Virus record (IMG/VR): IMGVR_UViG_3300044491_000269
Span: 1 to 21,727 of that record
Strand: one strand, 5' to 3'
Length of the DNA: 21,727 bases
From: a virus
The translations under genes and the position numbers were made by a program. Below the pieces are notes generated by a model, which was not told the origin of the DNA, searched no databases, and saw only the letters and a program-made list of their open reading frames with translations. The first letter of the stretch is position 1. Each line of letters opens with the position of its first letter. Below are positions 1-7,964 of the stretch, piece after piece.

Positions 1-27
1 ATAGTTGGTTGCTTCGGGGGTCTTTTT
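1..27 (+). terminator. Right half of a possible terminator cut by the window edge
   Basis: Positions 15-27 read CGGGGGTC followed by five T's on the plus strand. This looks like the descending arm and U-tract of a GACCCCC/GGGGGTC hairpin like the other hairpins in this window. The ascending arm would lie left of base 1, so the structure cannot be confirmed. It sits just beyond the gp41 stop codon, where a bidirectional terminator would make sense. Confidence 0.3.
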
Positions 28-32
28 CTTAG

Positions 33-1412
33 TCATACTTGCCAGGAATCAAATTTACTTTTGGTTTTCAGTTCGATGATTTCATCATCAGTGTTACCTG
101 AATCGATCAGGTTGTCTTGGGCGGACTGATCACAATCATACAGTCTCATCTTTGCTCTGTCAATACCAATAATGAAGCGTTTGTTCATCGTAGGATCGTT
201 GTATCTATTCTTCAACTGCTTAACCATAATCTGACCCATGTTCTCTAAGTCTTCGGTAGAAATGAGAGCGAACATCAAATCAGCAGTAGCAGGGAGACCG
301 AAAGATTCAGAGGTGTCTTTCAAGTCCACATCAGAGTTACCATAACCAGAACGAGTAGTCTGTGTGGCAGATACAATAGGAACATTGTGCTCAACAGCAA
401 GACCTCGCAGTTCCTCTGCAATAGATTTGATGAATGTGTAGGAGTTCACCACTGCATTCTTGTATCGTGCAGAGGCACAGATGTTTAGATAGTCAATGAA
501 GATAATATCAGGAGCGAAACCACGCTTCATGCTCAGTTCGTTCAAGAGAGACTTGAAGTGATTGACATGAGCAGAAGCAGTAGGGTACTCCTTAATTACC
601 AGACGACCTCGTGTCTTTTGTGTCAGGGCATCGACTTTGGTTCGGAATTGGTTCTTTGTGAAAAGTGGATCAGAGAGTTGCTTGATGTTGAGGTCGAGGA
701 GGTTGGCATCAATTCGTTCAGCAATCTTCTCCTCTGCCATTTCAAGTGTAATGTAGAGTACGTTGCGCCCCTGCATGAGTGCGGCACTAGCGACGTGGCA
801 CATGAATAGAGACTTGCCGACACCCGTACCAGCAAGAGCGATGTTGAGAGTCTTGCTAGGTAGACCACCTTTTGTAATCTTGTTGAAGTATTCAAGATCG
901 AAGGGAATTTTGTCTTCTTTCTTGTGGTAGAAATCGTAGCGGTCATCAGCGTCTAGTAAGTAATCGTGTCCAACAGTATCATCAAAACATGTACCCAACG
1001 CTTCCGACATGATGTGTGGGATAGCATCTTTGGTGCGAGTCTTATCTTGTCCATCAGCAATCTTGATAGACTCCATCAAGGCAAGATAGATTGCACGTTC
1101 TTTGCACCACTTCTCAGTGGTGTCCATCAACCAGTCATCGTTATATTGAGTTTCATCTAATTTATTATCAAGGAAGTCTTCGATCTCCTTGATAATATCA
1201 GAACTCAAATCGCGACGCTTTTCGATCTCAATTTTGAGAGCAGTAGGTTCGGGTTGCGTATTGTATTCAGTCACATACTCATTGATGTGATTGAATATAA
1301 TTTTGTAAGGTTGAAAATCAAAGTATTCATCTTTCAAAAAAGGCAAAACTGACCTGAGATATGTCTCGTTTAGGATCAGTTTGCTCAACGCAATCTCTTC
1401 AATTTTTTGCAT
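33..1412 (-). CDS. 41: gp41-like replicative DNA helicase (primase-helicase)
   Basis: A 459-residue protein matching the T4 gp41 family (about 475 aa), the hexameric 5'-3' helicase that unwinds the lagging-strand template and works with the phage primase. The RecA-type motor is visible: Walker A GTGVGKS at residues 195-201, the DnaB-type LYITLEM about 25 residues later, Walker B PDIIFIDY at 301-308, and the motif SATQTTR at 348-354. The first 150 residues form the helical N-terminal domain. The start ATG overlaps the stop of the upstream oxygenase gene as TAATG, so translation is probably coupled. It is the last gene of the 43-uvsX-41 series in this window. The call is firm. Confidence 0.96.
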   Translation of the reverse strand: MQKIEEIALSKLILNETYLRSVLPFLKDEYFDFQPYKIIFNHINEYVTEYNTQPEPTALKIEIEKRRDLSSDIIKEIEDFLDNKLDETQYNDDWLMDTTEKWCKERAIYLALMESIKIADGQDKTRTKDAIPHIMSEALGTCFDDTVGHDYLLDADDRYDFYHKKEDKIPFDLEYFNKITKGGLPSKTLNIALAGTGVGKSLFMCHVASAALMQGRNVLYITLEMAEEKIAERIDANLLDLNIKQLSDPLFTKNQFRTKVDALTQKTRGRLVIKEYPTASAHVNHFKSLLNELSMKRGFAPDIIFIDYLNICASARYKNAVVNSYTFIKSIAEELRGLAVEHNVPIVSATQTTRSGYGNSDVDLKDTSESFGLPATADLMFALISTEDLENMGQIMVKQLKNRYNDPTMNKRFIIGIDRAKMRLYDCDQSAQDNLIDSGNTDDEIIELKTKSKFDSWQV

Positions 1413-1975
1413 TAAATGTAGTGTAAGTAAGTGCCAACAATGTACTTGTCATTTGATACAGGGACAAGTCCTGCGTGTGGGTAAGTCCAAGTGGGTGGGA
1501 ACAACAAACACTTACCTCGTTCTGGTTTGATCTTCAAGTCCCTATCAGGGAACTCAGTCTCACCACCTTCGTCCACATCATTAAGGTAGAAGAACAATGC
1601 CAGGAATCTCCTAGCACTATCATGATTTCCAACATCAGCGTGGAGATCAAAACGATCATCCTCCGATACACTATATTTTTTGAGACGAACTTGCTCTAAG
1701 GTATTCTCAAAGGGCCAGTTTTCGCGACAGTTAGTGTCTTCCATGTATCGTTCGGAGACCTCTTTGATTGCCTCAATCAATCTGTTGTGAACCTTTGCCC
1801 ACCCAGAGGAGAGGTTGTCCTGTGCATACTCAGTTATATTGAACTGACTAAACTGTGGACGACCTTGCCTCTCCCAACGTTCAAAGTCAGTATCTCTACA
1901 CAGTTCAAGAATGTTCTTGCAGAGGTTATCGTCAAGAACATTGTCATATGTTCTGATGTAGAAATTAGGCTCCAT
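1412..1975 (-). CDS. 2OG-Fe(II) oxygenase, prolyl-4-hydroxylase-like
   Basis: A 187-residue protein with the double-stranded beta-helix signature of P4H-type 2-oxoglutarate/Fe(II) dioxygenases. The HAD motif gives His112 and Asp114, YPHAG gives His167, and Lys177 in KYIVGTYL is the expected 2-oxoglutarate contact. The substrate is unknown; a protein side chain is only the family precedent. The start at 1975 is preferred over an in-frame codon at 2005 because AGGAG lies about eight bases upstream and the start then overlaps the end of uvsX by only 11 bases. It is inserted between uvsX and 41, which in T4 are close neighbours. It is one of three different oxygenases in this window. Confidence 0.85.
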   Translation of the reverse strand: MEPNFYIRTYDNVLDDNLCKNILELCRDTDFERWERQGRPQFSQFNITEYAQDNLSSGWAKVHNRLIEAIKEVSERYMEDTNCRENWPFENTLEQVRLKKYSVSEDDRFDLHADVGNHDSARRFLALFFYLNDVDEGGETEFPDRDLKIKPERGKCLLFPPTWTYPHAGLVPVSNDKYIVGTYLHYI

Positions 1976-2978
1976 AACTAAACTCCTGACGTGCTGCTTC
2001 TTCAAGTTGTGCCATCACTTCTTCGGTGAAGTATTTCTCGGGATCAGCGAGAACAGACTTAGCAAAAACAGAAGATTCACCAATCTTCCAGCGAGTACCG
2101 ACCCTGGTGAATACTCCGTACTTCTCACCCAATTCCAGAAGTCCGTAATACTTGTCCAGTCCACGTTCGTCATAGAATAGTCTCGTCTGAATCTTGGAGT
2201 TCTCTTTGGTGAAGCGAGACTTCTTGGTCTCGCACTTGATAAGGTTGCCCACTACCTCAGTACCATCCTTCTCCTTGCTCTTGGATAGATACACAATAGT
2301 CGATGCAGCGTATTTAAGTCCACTACCACCGCCCATTTCTTTCATTGGCACATAGGATCCTACCACATCATAGGTGTGGTTGGTGACGAGCAGAGGGATG
2401 TCTGCCTTACCCAGTTTGAGAGTCAGCACACGGAAGATGGACTTGACGACCTGAGCGCGGGTCATGTCACGAGTCTCTTTACCTGCCTCAGAGTCTTCAA
2501 TCTCCTTGGTAGTGGAGAGCATACCCAGAGAGTCAAGCACAAACATGATGGGTTTGCGTTCTTCCTTGGGTTGTTTCAGATAGTTATCAACAATTTTGAT
2601 TGCTTGCTGACGGAACTCCTGCACAGTCACCACAGGTACAATGATCATACGATCAGAAGGGATACCACGGGACTCAATCATCTCACGAGAGATAGCAGAC
2701 TCGGACTCAAAATAAATGCATCCAGCATCAGGATTATTTCTAAGGAAATTACGAACGACAGAAAGAGCAAAGAAAGTCTTTCCCGTGCTCGATTCTCCTG
2801 CCAGGGCAGTAACTTTGTTGGAAGGAATCCCTCCAAAAAGCGAACCACTAACCACGGCATTGAATAAATAAGACCCAGTATCAACGAAAGATGCAACGTC
2901 GCCAGCAGCAACCCCCTCGCTAACAATGCCAGCGTATTCATTCCCAATCTCTTTTACTACATCTGTTAGGAAACTCAT
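1965..2978 (-). CDS. uvsX: UvsX RecA-like recombination protein
   Basis: A 337-residue RecA/UvsX family strand-exchange protein that forms filaments on single-stranded DNA during recombination-dependent replication and repair. Walker A GESSTGKT is at residues 61-68, and the Walker B strand IMFVLDS at 144-150. A DNA-binding loop region around the MKEMGGGSG stretch follows, as in RecA homologues. The reading frame extends to 3020, but the start is placed at 2978: the ATG overlaps the DNA polymerase stop (ATGA), GGAG lies about 11 bases upstream, and the protein then starts [12 protein letters not shown] without an odd leader. It sits directly downstream of gene 43. Confidence 0.95.
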   Translation of the reverse strand: MSFLTDVVKEIGNEYAGIVSEGVAAGDVASFVDTGSYLFNAVVSGSLFGGIPSNKVTALAGESSTGKTFFALSVVRNFLRNNPDAGCIYFESESAISREMIESRGIPSDRMIIVPVVTVQEFRQQAIKIVDNYLKQPKEERKPIMFVLDSLGMLSTTKEIEDSEAGKETRDMTRAQVVKSIFRVLTLKLGKADIPLLVTNHTYDVVGSYVPMKEMGGGSGLKYAASTIVYLSKSKEKDGTEVVGNLIKCETKKSRFTKENSKIQTRLFYDERGLDKYYGLLELGEKYGVFTRVGTRWKIGESSVFAKSVLADPEKYFTEEVMAQLEEAARQEFSYGA

Positions 2979-5476
2979 GCGAATAAAAACTCCAATGTGA
3001 TACGTTTCTCGGGGGACCACCCAATAGCGTCAAGAATAACTTTGACAGGTGACAAGAAACTTTTGTTGAATTGTTCATCATAATTGATCGACCCATGGAT
3101 GTCAAACTCCTTGGGCAGGGTCTGGAAGAACGAGATAACGTTCTCACCAATCTTGTTTGGTGTGCGAAGATAGATGAACTTGATCTTCTCACCCTCCTGA
3201 ATCAGTGGATACTTATGTTGCAGTTTCAACTTCTTGATGTTGTAATTGTACATCAAGGATCCACGAACATGCATAGGACATCCCTTTGCATATATGTGTG
3301 ATGGGTCAGAGAACTTACCCAAGTTGTTACAACTACGAGGGAAAGCAATGTCTTCCAAAGGAAGACTCTCAAACTCACGACGGAACCTGGCGATGTACTT
3401 TTGAATGTCATCCTCAGTTCCATTCATGACAACTTTGAGTGCCTCTTTAATAGCACCACGACAGGGAGCAGGTGTGGAGGACTTCACTGCTTCGATGCCC
3501 ATGATCTTCAACTTGGGTTTCTCATAACGCACACCCTCACTGTCCCATACGTTGAGAATGTAACGCTTCTTCGCAGTCCAGATACCACGGTCAGCGATGT
3601 TCTCACGCTTCATGCTCATCTTTTGTTCATACGCCGAAGCATAATTCGCAAGTTCTTGATAAGAGGACTCGATGAACGGTTCCAGTTTCTCCTGACAGAT
3701 CTTGTCAAGTATCCCCACAACCGCTGCTTTGTCGCCAGACTTAGTACCAAGAAATTTAGTAACAAGAGGTCCAAGGTTAAGATAGATTGAGTCAGTGTCA
3801 GATGCAATGACATAATCCTCCCCCTCTGTTTGCAAAATCTTATTTAGGTAAACGTTTACCTTGTTCTCGATCCAACGAATCGAGACTTGACCCGAGAGAG
3901 TGATCGCCTCAGCATTTGCCAGATTGTAGTATCGGAAGTATTGGTTTCCGATGGCACCATAGGCAGAGTTGAGTTGAATCTTTCTTGCCATCTGGATGTT
4001 GTTGAATCGGGACACATCCTTTTGAAGTGCCAAGGTCTCTGATGCTTCCTTGGTATGTTCAAGATTCTGTTTCGCGGCCAACATCTTCCGCTTGTAAATT
4101 GATCGGTCATCATAAATGCGTTGCATCATCTCGGGTAGGAAACCGTGAATGTCCTTACGGTACTGAGCACCATTGGCACACACAGCATACTCCCCATTAA
4201 TCTCTACCTCTTTGGATAGCAGTTTGTCAACGGTCACTGTGGGGTGACGCCTCTCCACCAGGGTCTCTGGGGAGATGTTGTACTGCATGATGAGGTGAGG
4301 ATACAGGGAGTTAAGGTCAAAGGACACCACCCAGTCATATCCTCCTGGGATAGGTTCCTTAACATAGGCACCAGCATACTGATCGTTCTTGCTGCTGCTG
4401 ATCTTAGGAGGCACCACGATGTTACGCCTTTTCAGATCGTTATAGATCAAGGTGTCCCACATACGAACTTGCGAGTACACATCACTCAGGTTGACCTTAG
4501 CGTCATAGGCAAGAGTGAGTGCCAACTCAATCAATTTCATCTTGTCTTCCAGACGGTCAACAAGTTCCACGTCAACGATGTTATACTCAACAAACTTCTG
4601 CCAGTCCTTTGTGTAGAACTCTTTGAAGTTCTCATACTCACTGTGGTCGATCTTCGCCTGACCAAGTTCTACATTTGCAATGTGATCCAGACGATAAGAT
4701 TCCTGAGCAGAGTATGTAAACTTCTTGTAGAGATCAAGGTAGTCGAGGATAGCGACACCATTAATTTCGTAAGAGATATGCTTACGACCATGAATCTCGA
4801 TCTCTCTTTCAAGCACACGGTTCCACGGGGAGAGGGACTTTTTCCACTTCTCCCCTAGCACCCGTTCCAATCGACGACAAATGTACGGAATATCATACAG
4901 GTTGCAGTTCCAACCAGTGATGATATCAGGGGTATTTTCACACCACCATGCATGGAAGTTCTCCAACATCTCCACTTCCGTCCAAAAGACACGATACTCT
5001 GTGTCTTTTGGTGTAAATTCCCTGGTGCCCCAAGTAATAGTTTCCTTGGTGCTGAGATTCTTGATTGTGATGCAAAGCATCTCCTCTTGACATGCTTCCA
5101 CAGAGGGGAAACCATTGTCACATCCCACTTCGATGTCGATCGTATAGATCTTCATCTTGTCCATTTCAAAGAGAATCTCTTCTGGGAACTTGTCAGCGAT
5201 GAATTGATACACATACCTATCGTATCCATGCACTTCGAGACCTTCAACCTTCTCGTATTGTTCAATGAACGAACGAGCTTCCCTAGCGCCATCGAAACGC
5301 TTGGGGTGAGCATTACGCCCATCAAGAGTCTTGAACTTGGAACTCTTGGATTGATCCTTAGGTACGAAGTACAATGTAGGACGACACTTTTCCCTGTACT
5401 GAACAGGTGCTCCGTTCTCATAACCCCGATAGAGGATATCGTCACCGAGCAAAAGTACGTCCGTGTAAAACTTCAT
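2975..5476 (-). CDS. 43: gp43-like family B DNA polymerase
   Basis: An 833-residue replicative polymerase with proofreading exonuclease, shorter than T4 gp43 (898 aa). Exo I is IDIEVG with Asp114 and Glu116. Exo II lies in [13 protein letters not shown] (Asn190 to Asp195), and Exo III is YNIVD (Tyr298, Asp302). Polymerase motif A is SFDLNSLYP with Asp387, motif [10 protein letters not shown] at 499-507, and motif C SDTDSIYL with Asp560 and Asp562. All catalytic residues are present and there is no intron or split. The ATG at 5476 overlaps the preceding stop as TGATG. A TTG three bases earlier is in frame but less likely. Confidence 0.97.
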   Translation of the reverse strand: MKFYTDVLLLGDDILYRGYENGAPVQYREKCRPTLYFVPKDQSKSSKFKTLDGRNAHPKRFDGAREARSFIEQYEKVEGLEVHGYDRYVYQFIADKFPEEILFEMDKMKIYTIDIEVGCDNGFPSVEACQEEMLCITIKNLSTKETITWGTREFTPKDTEYRVFWTEVEMLENFHAWWCENTPDIITGWNCNLYDIPYICRRLERVLGEKWKKSLSPWNRVLEREIEIHGRKHISYEINGVAILDYLDLYKKFTYSAQESYRLDHIANVELGQAKIDHSEYENFKEFYTKDWQKFVEYNIVDVELVDRLEDKMKLIELALTLAYDAKVNLSDVYSQVRMWDTLIYNDLKRRNIVVPPKISSSKNDQYAGAYVKEPIPGGYDWVVSFDLNSLYPHLIMQYNISPETLVERRHPTVTVDKLLSKEVEINGEYAVCANGAQYRKDIHGFLPEMMQRIYDDRSIYKRKMLAAKQNLEHTKEASETLALQKDVSRFNNIQMARKIQLNSAYGAIGNQYFRYYNLANAEAITLSGQVSIRWIENKVNVYLNKILQTEGEDYVIASDTDSIYLNLGPLVTKFLGTKSGDKAAVVGILDKICQEKLEPFIESSYQELANYASAYEQKMSMKRENIADRGIWTAKKRYILNVWDSEGVRYEKPKLKIMGIEAVKSSTPAPCRGAIKEALKVVMNGTEDDIQKYIARFRREFESLPLEDIAFPRSCNNLGKFSDPSHIYAKGCPMHVRGSLMYNYNIKKLKLQHKYPLIQEGEKIKFIYLRTPNKIGENVISFFQTLPKEFDIHGSINYDEQFNKSFLSPVKVILDAIGWSPEKRITLEFLFA

Positions 5477-5718
5477 CAACTAACCATCGATTTATACTTG
5501 TCCACCAGGTCGGCAGACGGGTCAAGTATAGTAAAGATGAGGTCGGAAGTCAAGAACAGATCTCGCTGTTCTGTGTGCAAAGGGAACTTGGTCAGTCCCC
5601 CATGTCCATCGACTCGATAGCAATTCTCAATCAGAATCGACGGTTCCTCGTCCAGTTCCGTCATCTTCCCTATCAGGTACAGACTCGGATCGTTCTTCAA
5701 TAACATCAATTTGAGCAT
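5476..5718 (-). CDS. Small Sm-like (LSm/Hfq-fold) protein, second paralogue
   Basis: An 80-residue protein of unknown function. It aligns along its length with the product of the overlapping upstream gene at 5627-6040. Both start with a short strand (MLKLMLLKN here), continue through an acidic loop, and end in a hydrophobic strand plus a DPSADLVDKYK-type tail. A short five-strand protein of this kind suggests an Sm-like fold, and I recall a structural report of an Sm-like protein of presumed cyanophage origin. The assignment is inference. Its start lies 92 bases inside the upstream gene. The alignment supports that start even though no strong ribosome binding site is seen. The stop overlaps the gene 43 start. 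Confidence 0.7.
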   Translation of the reverse strand: MLKLMLLKNDPSLYLIGKMTELDEEPSILIENCYRVDGHGGLTKFPLHTEQRDLFLTSDLIFTILDPSADLVDKYKSMVS

Positions 5719-6040
5719 GGTTCGCGGTTAGTTCTTGGTACTTGTCTACCATCTGATCGATGGGGGAGTATATAAAGGAGACAGATTGGATAGGAAGGAA
5801 TACATGAGGTTCCTTAGAGAAAGGAACGAATGCTTCAAATTGCACATCCAACTGATCCAGAGTGGTTGGTTCATCAGTGTATTGGACTTCCTCAAAGAGA
5901 CTCTGAGGTCTTTGAATCACGAAGGTGTAAGGGCGATCAAGTTTGTATGCAAGTGGAGGACCATCCTTACCCTCTCGCATCTCATACACATCAGCGATTA
6001 CGTCCTCGCCGTTTTGCATTCTTACGATTCTTACGCTCAT
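5627..6040 (-). CDS. Sm-like (LSm/Hfq-fold) protein, first paralogue
   Basis: A 137-residue protein starting MSVRIVRMQNGEDVIADV, the beta-strand pattern of Sm-like proteins, where such folds bind RNA or form rings. Shared features with the next gene are the N-terminal strand, a late hydrophobic strand (FLPIQSVSFIYSP) and the ending DQMVDKYQ. The last 30 or so residues are acidic and disordered-looking (ERSESVPDREDD). They are encoded in the same DNA as the start of the downstream paralogue. The start overlaps the preceding gene by 50 bases. A role in RNA binding near the polymerase gene is a guess. The gene itself is well supported by its paralogue. Confidence 0.75.
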   Translation of the reverse strand: MSVRIVRMQNGEDVIADVYEMREGKDGPPLAYKLDRPYTFVIQRPQSLFEEVQYTDEPTTLDQLDVQFEAFVPFSKEPHVFLPIQSVSFIYSPIDQMVDKYQELTANHAQIDVIEERSESVPDREDDGTGRGTVDSD

Positions 6041-6233
6041 AGTCTTTGTTCATTAGGTTTTCATAAGTGTACTTCACCATGTCGGTGAATGCACGTCGTG
6101 CGCTGACGTTCTTTTCGTCTGCAAGGATGTGGACATACTGCATAAACATATCCATCTCTTCGGGTGGGATGTCTAGCGTTAGTGTCTCACTTTTTTCTGC
6201 GTACGGTGGACACAGATTAACATACATGTTCAT
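5991..6233 (-). CDS. Small conserved-looking protein with basic tail, function unknown
   Basis: An 80-residue protein, MNMYVNLCPPYAEK onward, not recognised. The frame runs back to 6293, but the start is fixed at 6233 by a clear GGAGG five bases upstream. A start further upstream would also place a transcription terminator hairpin inside the coding sequence. The middle (residues about 20-60) is probably helical, with EEMDMFMQYVHILADE. The last 19 residues are strongly basic (KNRKNAKRRGRNR) and are encoded in the 50 bases shared with the next gene. The tail could bind nucleic acid. Confidence 0.65.
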   Translation of the reverse strand: MNMYVNLCPPYAEKSETLTLDIPPEEMDMFMQYVHILADEKNVSARRAFTDMVKYTYENLMNKDYERKNRKNAKRRGRNR

Positions 6234-6250
6234 GGATTCCTCCAAATAAA

Positions 6251-6272
6251 AAGAGACCCAGGGGGGTCTCTT
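6251..6272 (-). terminator. Rho-independent terminator
   Basis: A perfect 9-bp stem, AAGAGACCC paired with GGGTCTCTT around a 4-base loop, is followed on the minus strand by TTT, A and TTT. It lies between the hsp20 region and the ribosome binding site of the gene at 5991-6233, so it would end or reduce transcripts coming from hsp20. It belongs to the GACCCCC hairpin group seen elsewhere in the window. Confidence 0.75.
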
Positions 6273-6289
6273 CACTTGTGTACTATATA

Positions 6290-6376
6290 TCAATCTCGGT
6301 TAACTATCCTTTCACAGGTCTTCATATTCTTTCGACAGAACGAGGTGACATAACTATCAACATCTACATCCATCAT
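6290..6376 (-). CDS. Doubtful short ORF (28 residues) between hsp20 and terminator
   Basis: The 200-base gap 6234-6434 holds a terminator at its left end and one frame that stays open through it. The frame's last two Met codons begin a 28-residue peptide (MMDVDVDSYVTSFCRKN and on). No ribosome binding site is visible. The peptide has a plausible mixed composition and ends shortly before the terminator, which is the only support. It could equally be untranslated spacer. Confidence 0.25.
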   Translation of the reverse strand: MMDVDVDSYVTSFCRKNMKTCERIVNRD

Positions 6377-6434
6377 ATAGTGTCCATGAAGGTGAATCCC
6401 TTGAATGAGACATAACGTACCGACTAAGATCAAG

Positions 6435-6914
6435 TTAAATTGAGTCACTTGGTGACTCAGGACTTTCAGAATTGATTTCATAAACTTTCAGTTTCTGATG
6501 GTCTGGGATGATCTTTCGTAATTCTACCATGAGCATACCATTTTTGAAACTGACTGTGCCGACTTCCACATCATCAGACAGATTGAAACCTCTGGCGAAG
6601 GTACGGGTAGCTACCCCTCGGTGCATGTACTCCTCCTCACCTTTGTTCTTCGCCGCCTTAGACCTGACCAGGAGGACGTTGCTCTCCGTGCTTACTTCAA
6701 TTTCGTCCTTACCCCAACCAGCAAGTGCCATTTCGATCCTCCACTTGACCTCAGATTCTTTCACGAGGTTGTAAGGGGGATACGCTTCGTTGACTGATCC
6801 CATTCCATAGGAATGCAGTCGATAAAAAATGTCGTCCAGTCCGACGCTATAACGCTCAGCAGCGTCGATGATCGCACCAAGATCTTTGGTGCCAAACTTA
6901 CGCAGTCCAGTCAT
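6435..6914 (-). CDS. hsp20: Hsp20 / alpha-crystallin small heat shock protein
   Basis: A 159-residue small heat shock protein, typical of T4-like cyanophages, where it is thought to hold unfolding proteins during infection or assembly. The N-terminal arm (residues 1-40) has GLDDIFYRLHSYG. The alpha-crystallin domain follows, from YPPYNLVKESEVKWRIEMALAGWGKDEIEVSTESNVLLV in outline, through the HRGVATRTFARGFNL strand, to the conserved FKNGMLMVELRK. The start at 6914 is chosen over 6968 because GGAG lies eight bases upstream and the protein then begins MTGLRKFG. It is transcribed away from the plus-strand block and has a late-like octamer at 6970-6977. A hairpin overlaps its last codons. Confidence 0.93.
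   Translation of the reverse strand: MTGLRKFGTKDLGAIIDAAERYSVGLDDIFYRLHSYGMGSVNEAYPPYNLVKESEVKWRIEMALAGWGKDEIEVSTESNVLLVRSKAAKNKGEEEYMHRGVATRTFARGFNLSDDVEVGTVSFKNGMLMVELRKIIPDHQKLKVYEINSESPESPSDSI
6441..6459 (-). terminator. Candidate terminator hairpin inside the end of hsp20
   Basis: A perfect 8-bp stem, TGAGTCAC and GTGACTCA around CAA, lies within the last eight codons of hsp20. It is followed on the minus strand by ATTTAAC, a weak U-tract that includes the stop codon. It could act as a terminator or as a 3' end stabiliser. Confidence 0.45.
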
Positions 6915-6969
6915 TTTAGTTCTCCAATTAAGCGAGATTCGTTGTGTGGTCCCCAAAGGCAACCACATT

Positions 6970-6977
6970 TATTTAGA
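6970..6977 (-). promoter_or_regulatory. Late-promoter-like octamer upstream of hsp20
   Basis: On the minus strand the sequence is TCTAAATA, two changes from the T4-type late octamer TATAAATA. It sits 56 bases before the hsp20 start codon. The match is imperfect, so the assignment is tentative. Confidence 0.35.
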
Positions 6978-7000
6978 GATGATACCTCAGATTTTAATAG

Positions 7001-7032
7001 TCGGTTGTCCGTATATAAAGTTTCGGTTGTCC
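7001..7032. repeat. 10-bp direct repeat in divergent promoter region
   Basis: TCGGTTGTCC occurs exactly twice, at 7001-7010 and 7023-7032. The copies are 22 bp apart from start to start, about two helical turns. Between them is TATATAAAG, which resembles an A/T-rich promoter core. The pair lies in the spacer between hsp20 (minus) and the exported-protein block (plus), as expected for a paired binding site. Confidence 0.6.
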
Positions 7033-7048
7033 ATAAGATGCAAGTAAA

Positions 7049-7056
7049 GATAAATA
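7049..7056 (+). promoter_or_regulatory. Late promoter for the plus-strand structural block
   Basis: GATAAATA matches seven of eight positions of the T4-type late octamer TATAAATA. It lies 27 bases upstream of the first plus-strand start codon. Late expression fits exported or virion-associated products. Confidence 0.55.
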
Positions 7057-7083
7057 GGAGAGAACCCAAACTTAGAGGATGGA

Positions 7084-7536
7084 ATGAAAAAACTTCTACC
7101 CCTCGTAATGATTTTGATGGCTTCACCTGCATACGCTGGTGGTCTTGTTACTAAACATGCTTCTAGCGTTCAACTAACTGTTGATGCTGCACGGTCTACT
7201 GCTGTAAGAATCGGTGGTAGTTATTCTGCCTCTGGGTCTAACATCACAGCAGGCACGATGGGTGGTATTTCCACTGGTGCTGGCACATATACTGTCACCA
7301 CATCTGGACAAGATTGGTCGTTGAGTGAAACATACAACGCAGCAGATAGTGTTCCTGCCTCTGCTGTTAGCACAGGTGATGTTCCTAACTTCGGTAACCT
7401 TACCTCTTATGCTGCTGGTTCTGCTGGCACACTCGCAGGCACGATTGACAGAACTCATGCTATCACGCTGACTGCTGGTGGAGCAGGTTCATCTGCGACA
7501 GGACAGTTCGTTACCGAAATCACGGTTATCGACTGA
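7084..7536 (+). CDS. Exported, probably virion-associated protein (first of a paralogous pair)
   Basis: A 150-residue protein with a clear signal peptide: MKK, a hydrophobic LLPLVMILMASP core, and an AYA/G cleavage site near residue 18. The mature part is rich in Gly, Ser, Thr and Ala and has no recognised catalytic motif. It looks like a beta-rich repetitive protein. It shares a layout with the next gene (YSASGSNIT, then SETYN, then FVTEIT), suggesting tandem duplication. GAGG lies five bases upstream of ATG and a late-type promoter precedes it. Similar secreted-looking proteins occur among the structural genes of cyanophages. A role in the virion is inferred from context, and the exact function is unknown. 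Confidence 0.75.
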   Translation: MKKLLPLVMILMASPAYAGGLVTKHASSVQLTVDAARSTAVRIGGSYSASGSNITAGTMGGISTGAGTYTVTTSGQDWSLSETYNAADSVPASAVSTGDVPNFGNLTSYAAGSAGTLAGTIDRTHAITLTAGGAGSSATGQFVTEITVID

Positions 7537-7547
7537 GACTATATATC

Positions 7548-7964
7548 ATGAAGAGATTATTTTTCGTGGCATTATTACTGGGATCACCAGCAATGGCGGT
7601 CCCAGTAGTCCCTAACTTCACACAGGGGTCGATGACAAGCCACACAGAGACCACACAAAAAATTACAGAGACCATCAATTCGATGGATTACAACACAGGG
7701 TATCAATACTCTGCAACTGGGAGTGGAATCACCGTCAACGGCAATCTTTCGCCAGGGACAGGTGCAACTAATGTAACTATTGACGGCGTGACTTCAACAT
7801 GGACAGGAATCAACAGCAAACCATCATTCACACAGACAATACCAGGAGCAGCGTTTCAGTTCACAGAAACCTATTCGGGTCCTGGTTTAAGCAATCAGAC
7901 AATAATTCAAAGAGTAACAGAAGTTACAAGCGTCACAGATACAACCTCTATTTTTTCGCAGTAG
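7548..7964 (+). CDS. Exported, probably virion-associated protein (second of a paralogous pair)
   Basis: A 138-residue protein with a signal peptide (MKRLFFVALLLGSPAMA, cut near residue 17) followed by a Thr- and Ser-rich mature region. It shares spaced motifs with the gene just upstream: YSATGSGIT, TETYS and RVTEVT. It follows that gene by 11 bases, in the same transcript. Its 3' end overlaps the reading frame of the next gene, and a run of six T's at 7951-7956 falls three codons before its stop. Function unknown. Confidence 0.72.
   Translation: MKRLFFVALLLGSPAMAVPVVPNFTQGSMTSHTETTQKITETINSMDYNTGYQYSATGSGITVNGNLSPGTGATNVTIDGVTSTWTGINSKPSFTQTIPGAAFQFTETYSGPGLSNQTIIQRVTEVTSVTDTTSIFSQ

Noticed and set aside
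4244-4858. Plus-strand open frame of 204 codons opposite DNA polymerase
   Set aside because: It lies wholly within gene 43, whose catalytic motifs are intact in the other strand, and shows no recognisable protein features.
2975-5476. Intron, intein or homing endonuclease in the polymerase gene or neighbours
   Set aside because: All motifs run in order without interruption in genes 43, uvsX, 41 and 44, and no HNH or GIY-YIG protein is seen.
6234-6293. Upstream in-frame start at 6293 for the small basic-tail protein
   Set aside because: It would place a strong terminator hairpin in the coding region, while a good GGAGG ribosome binding site sits just before 6233.
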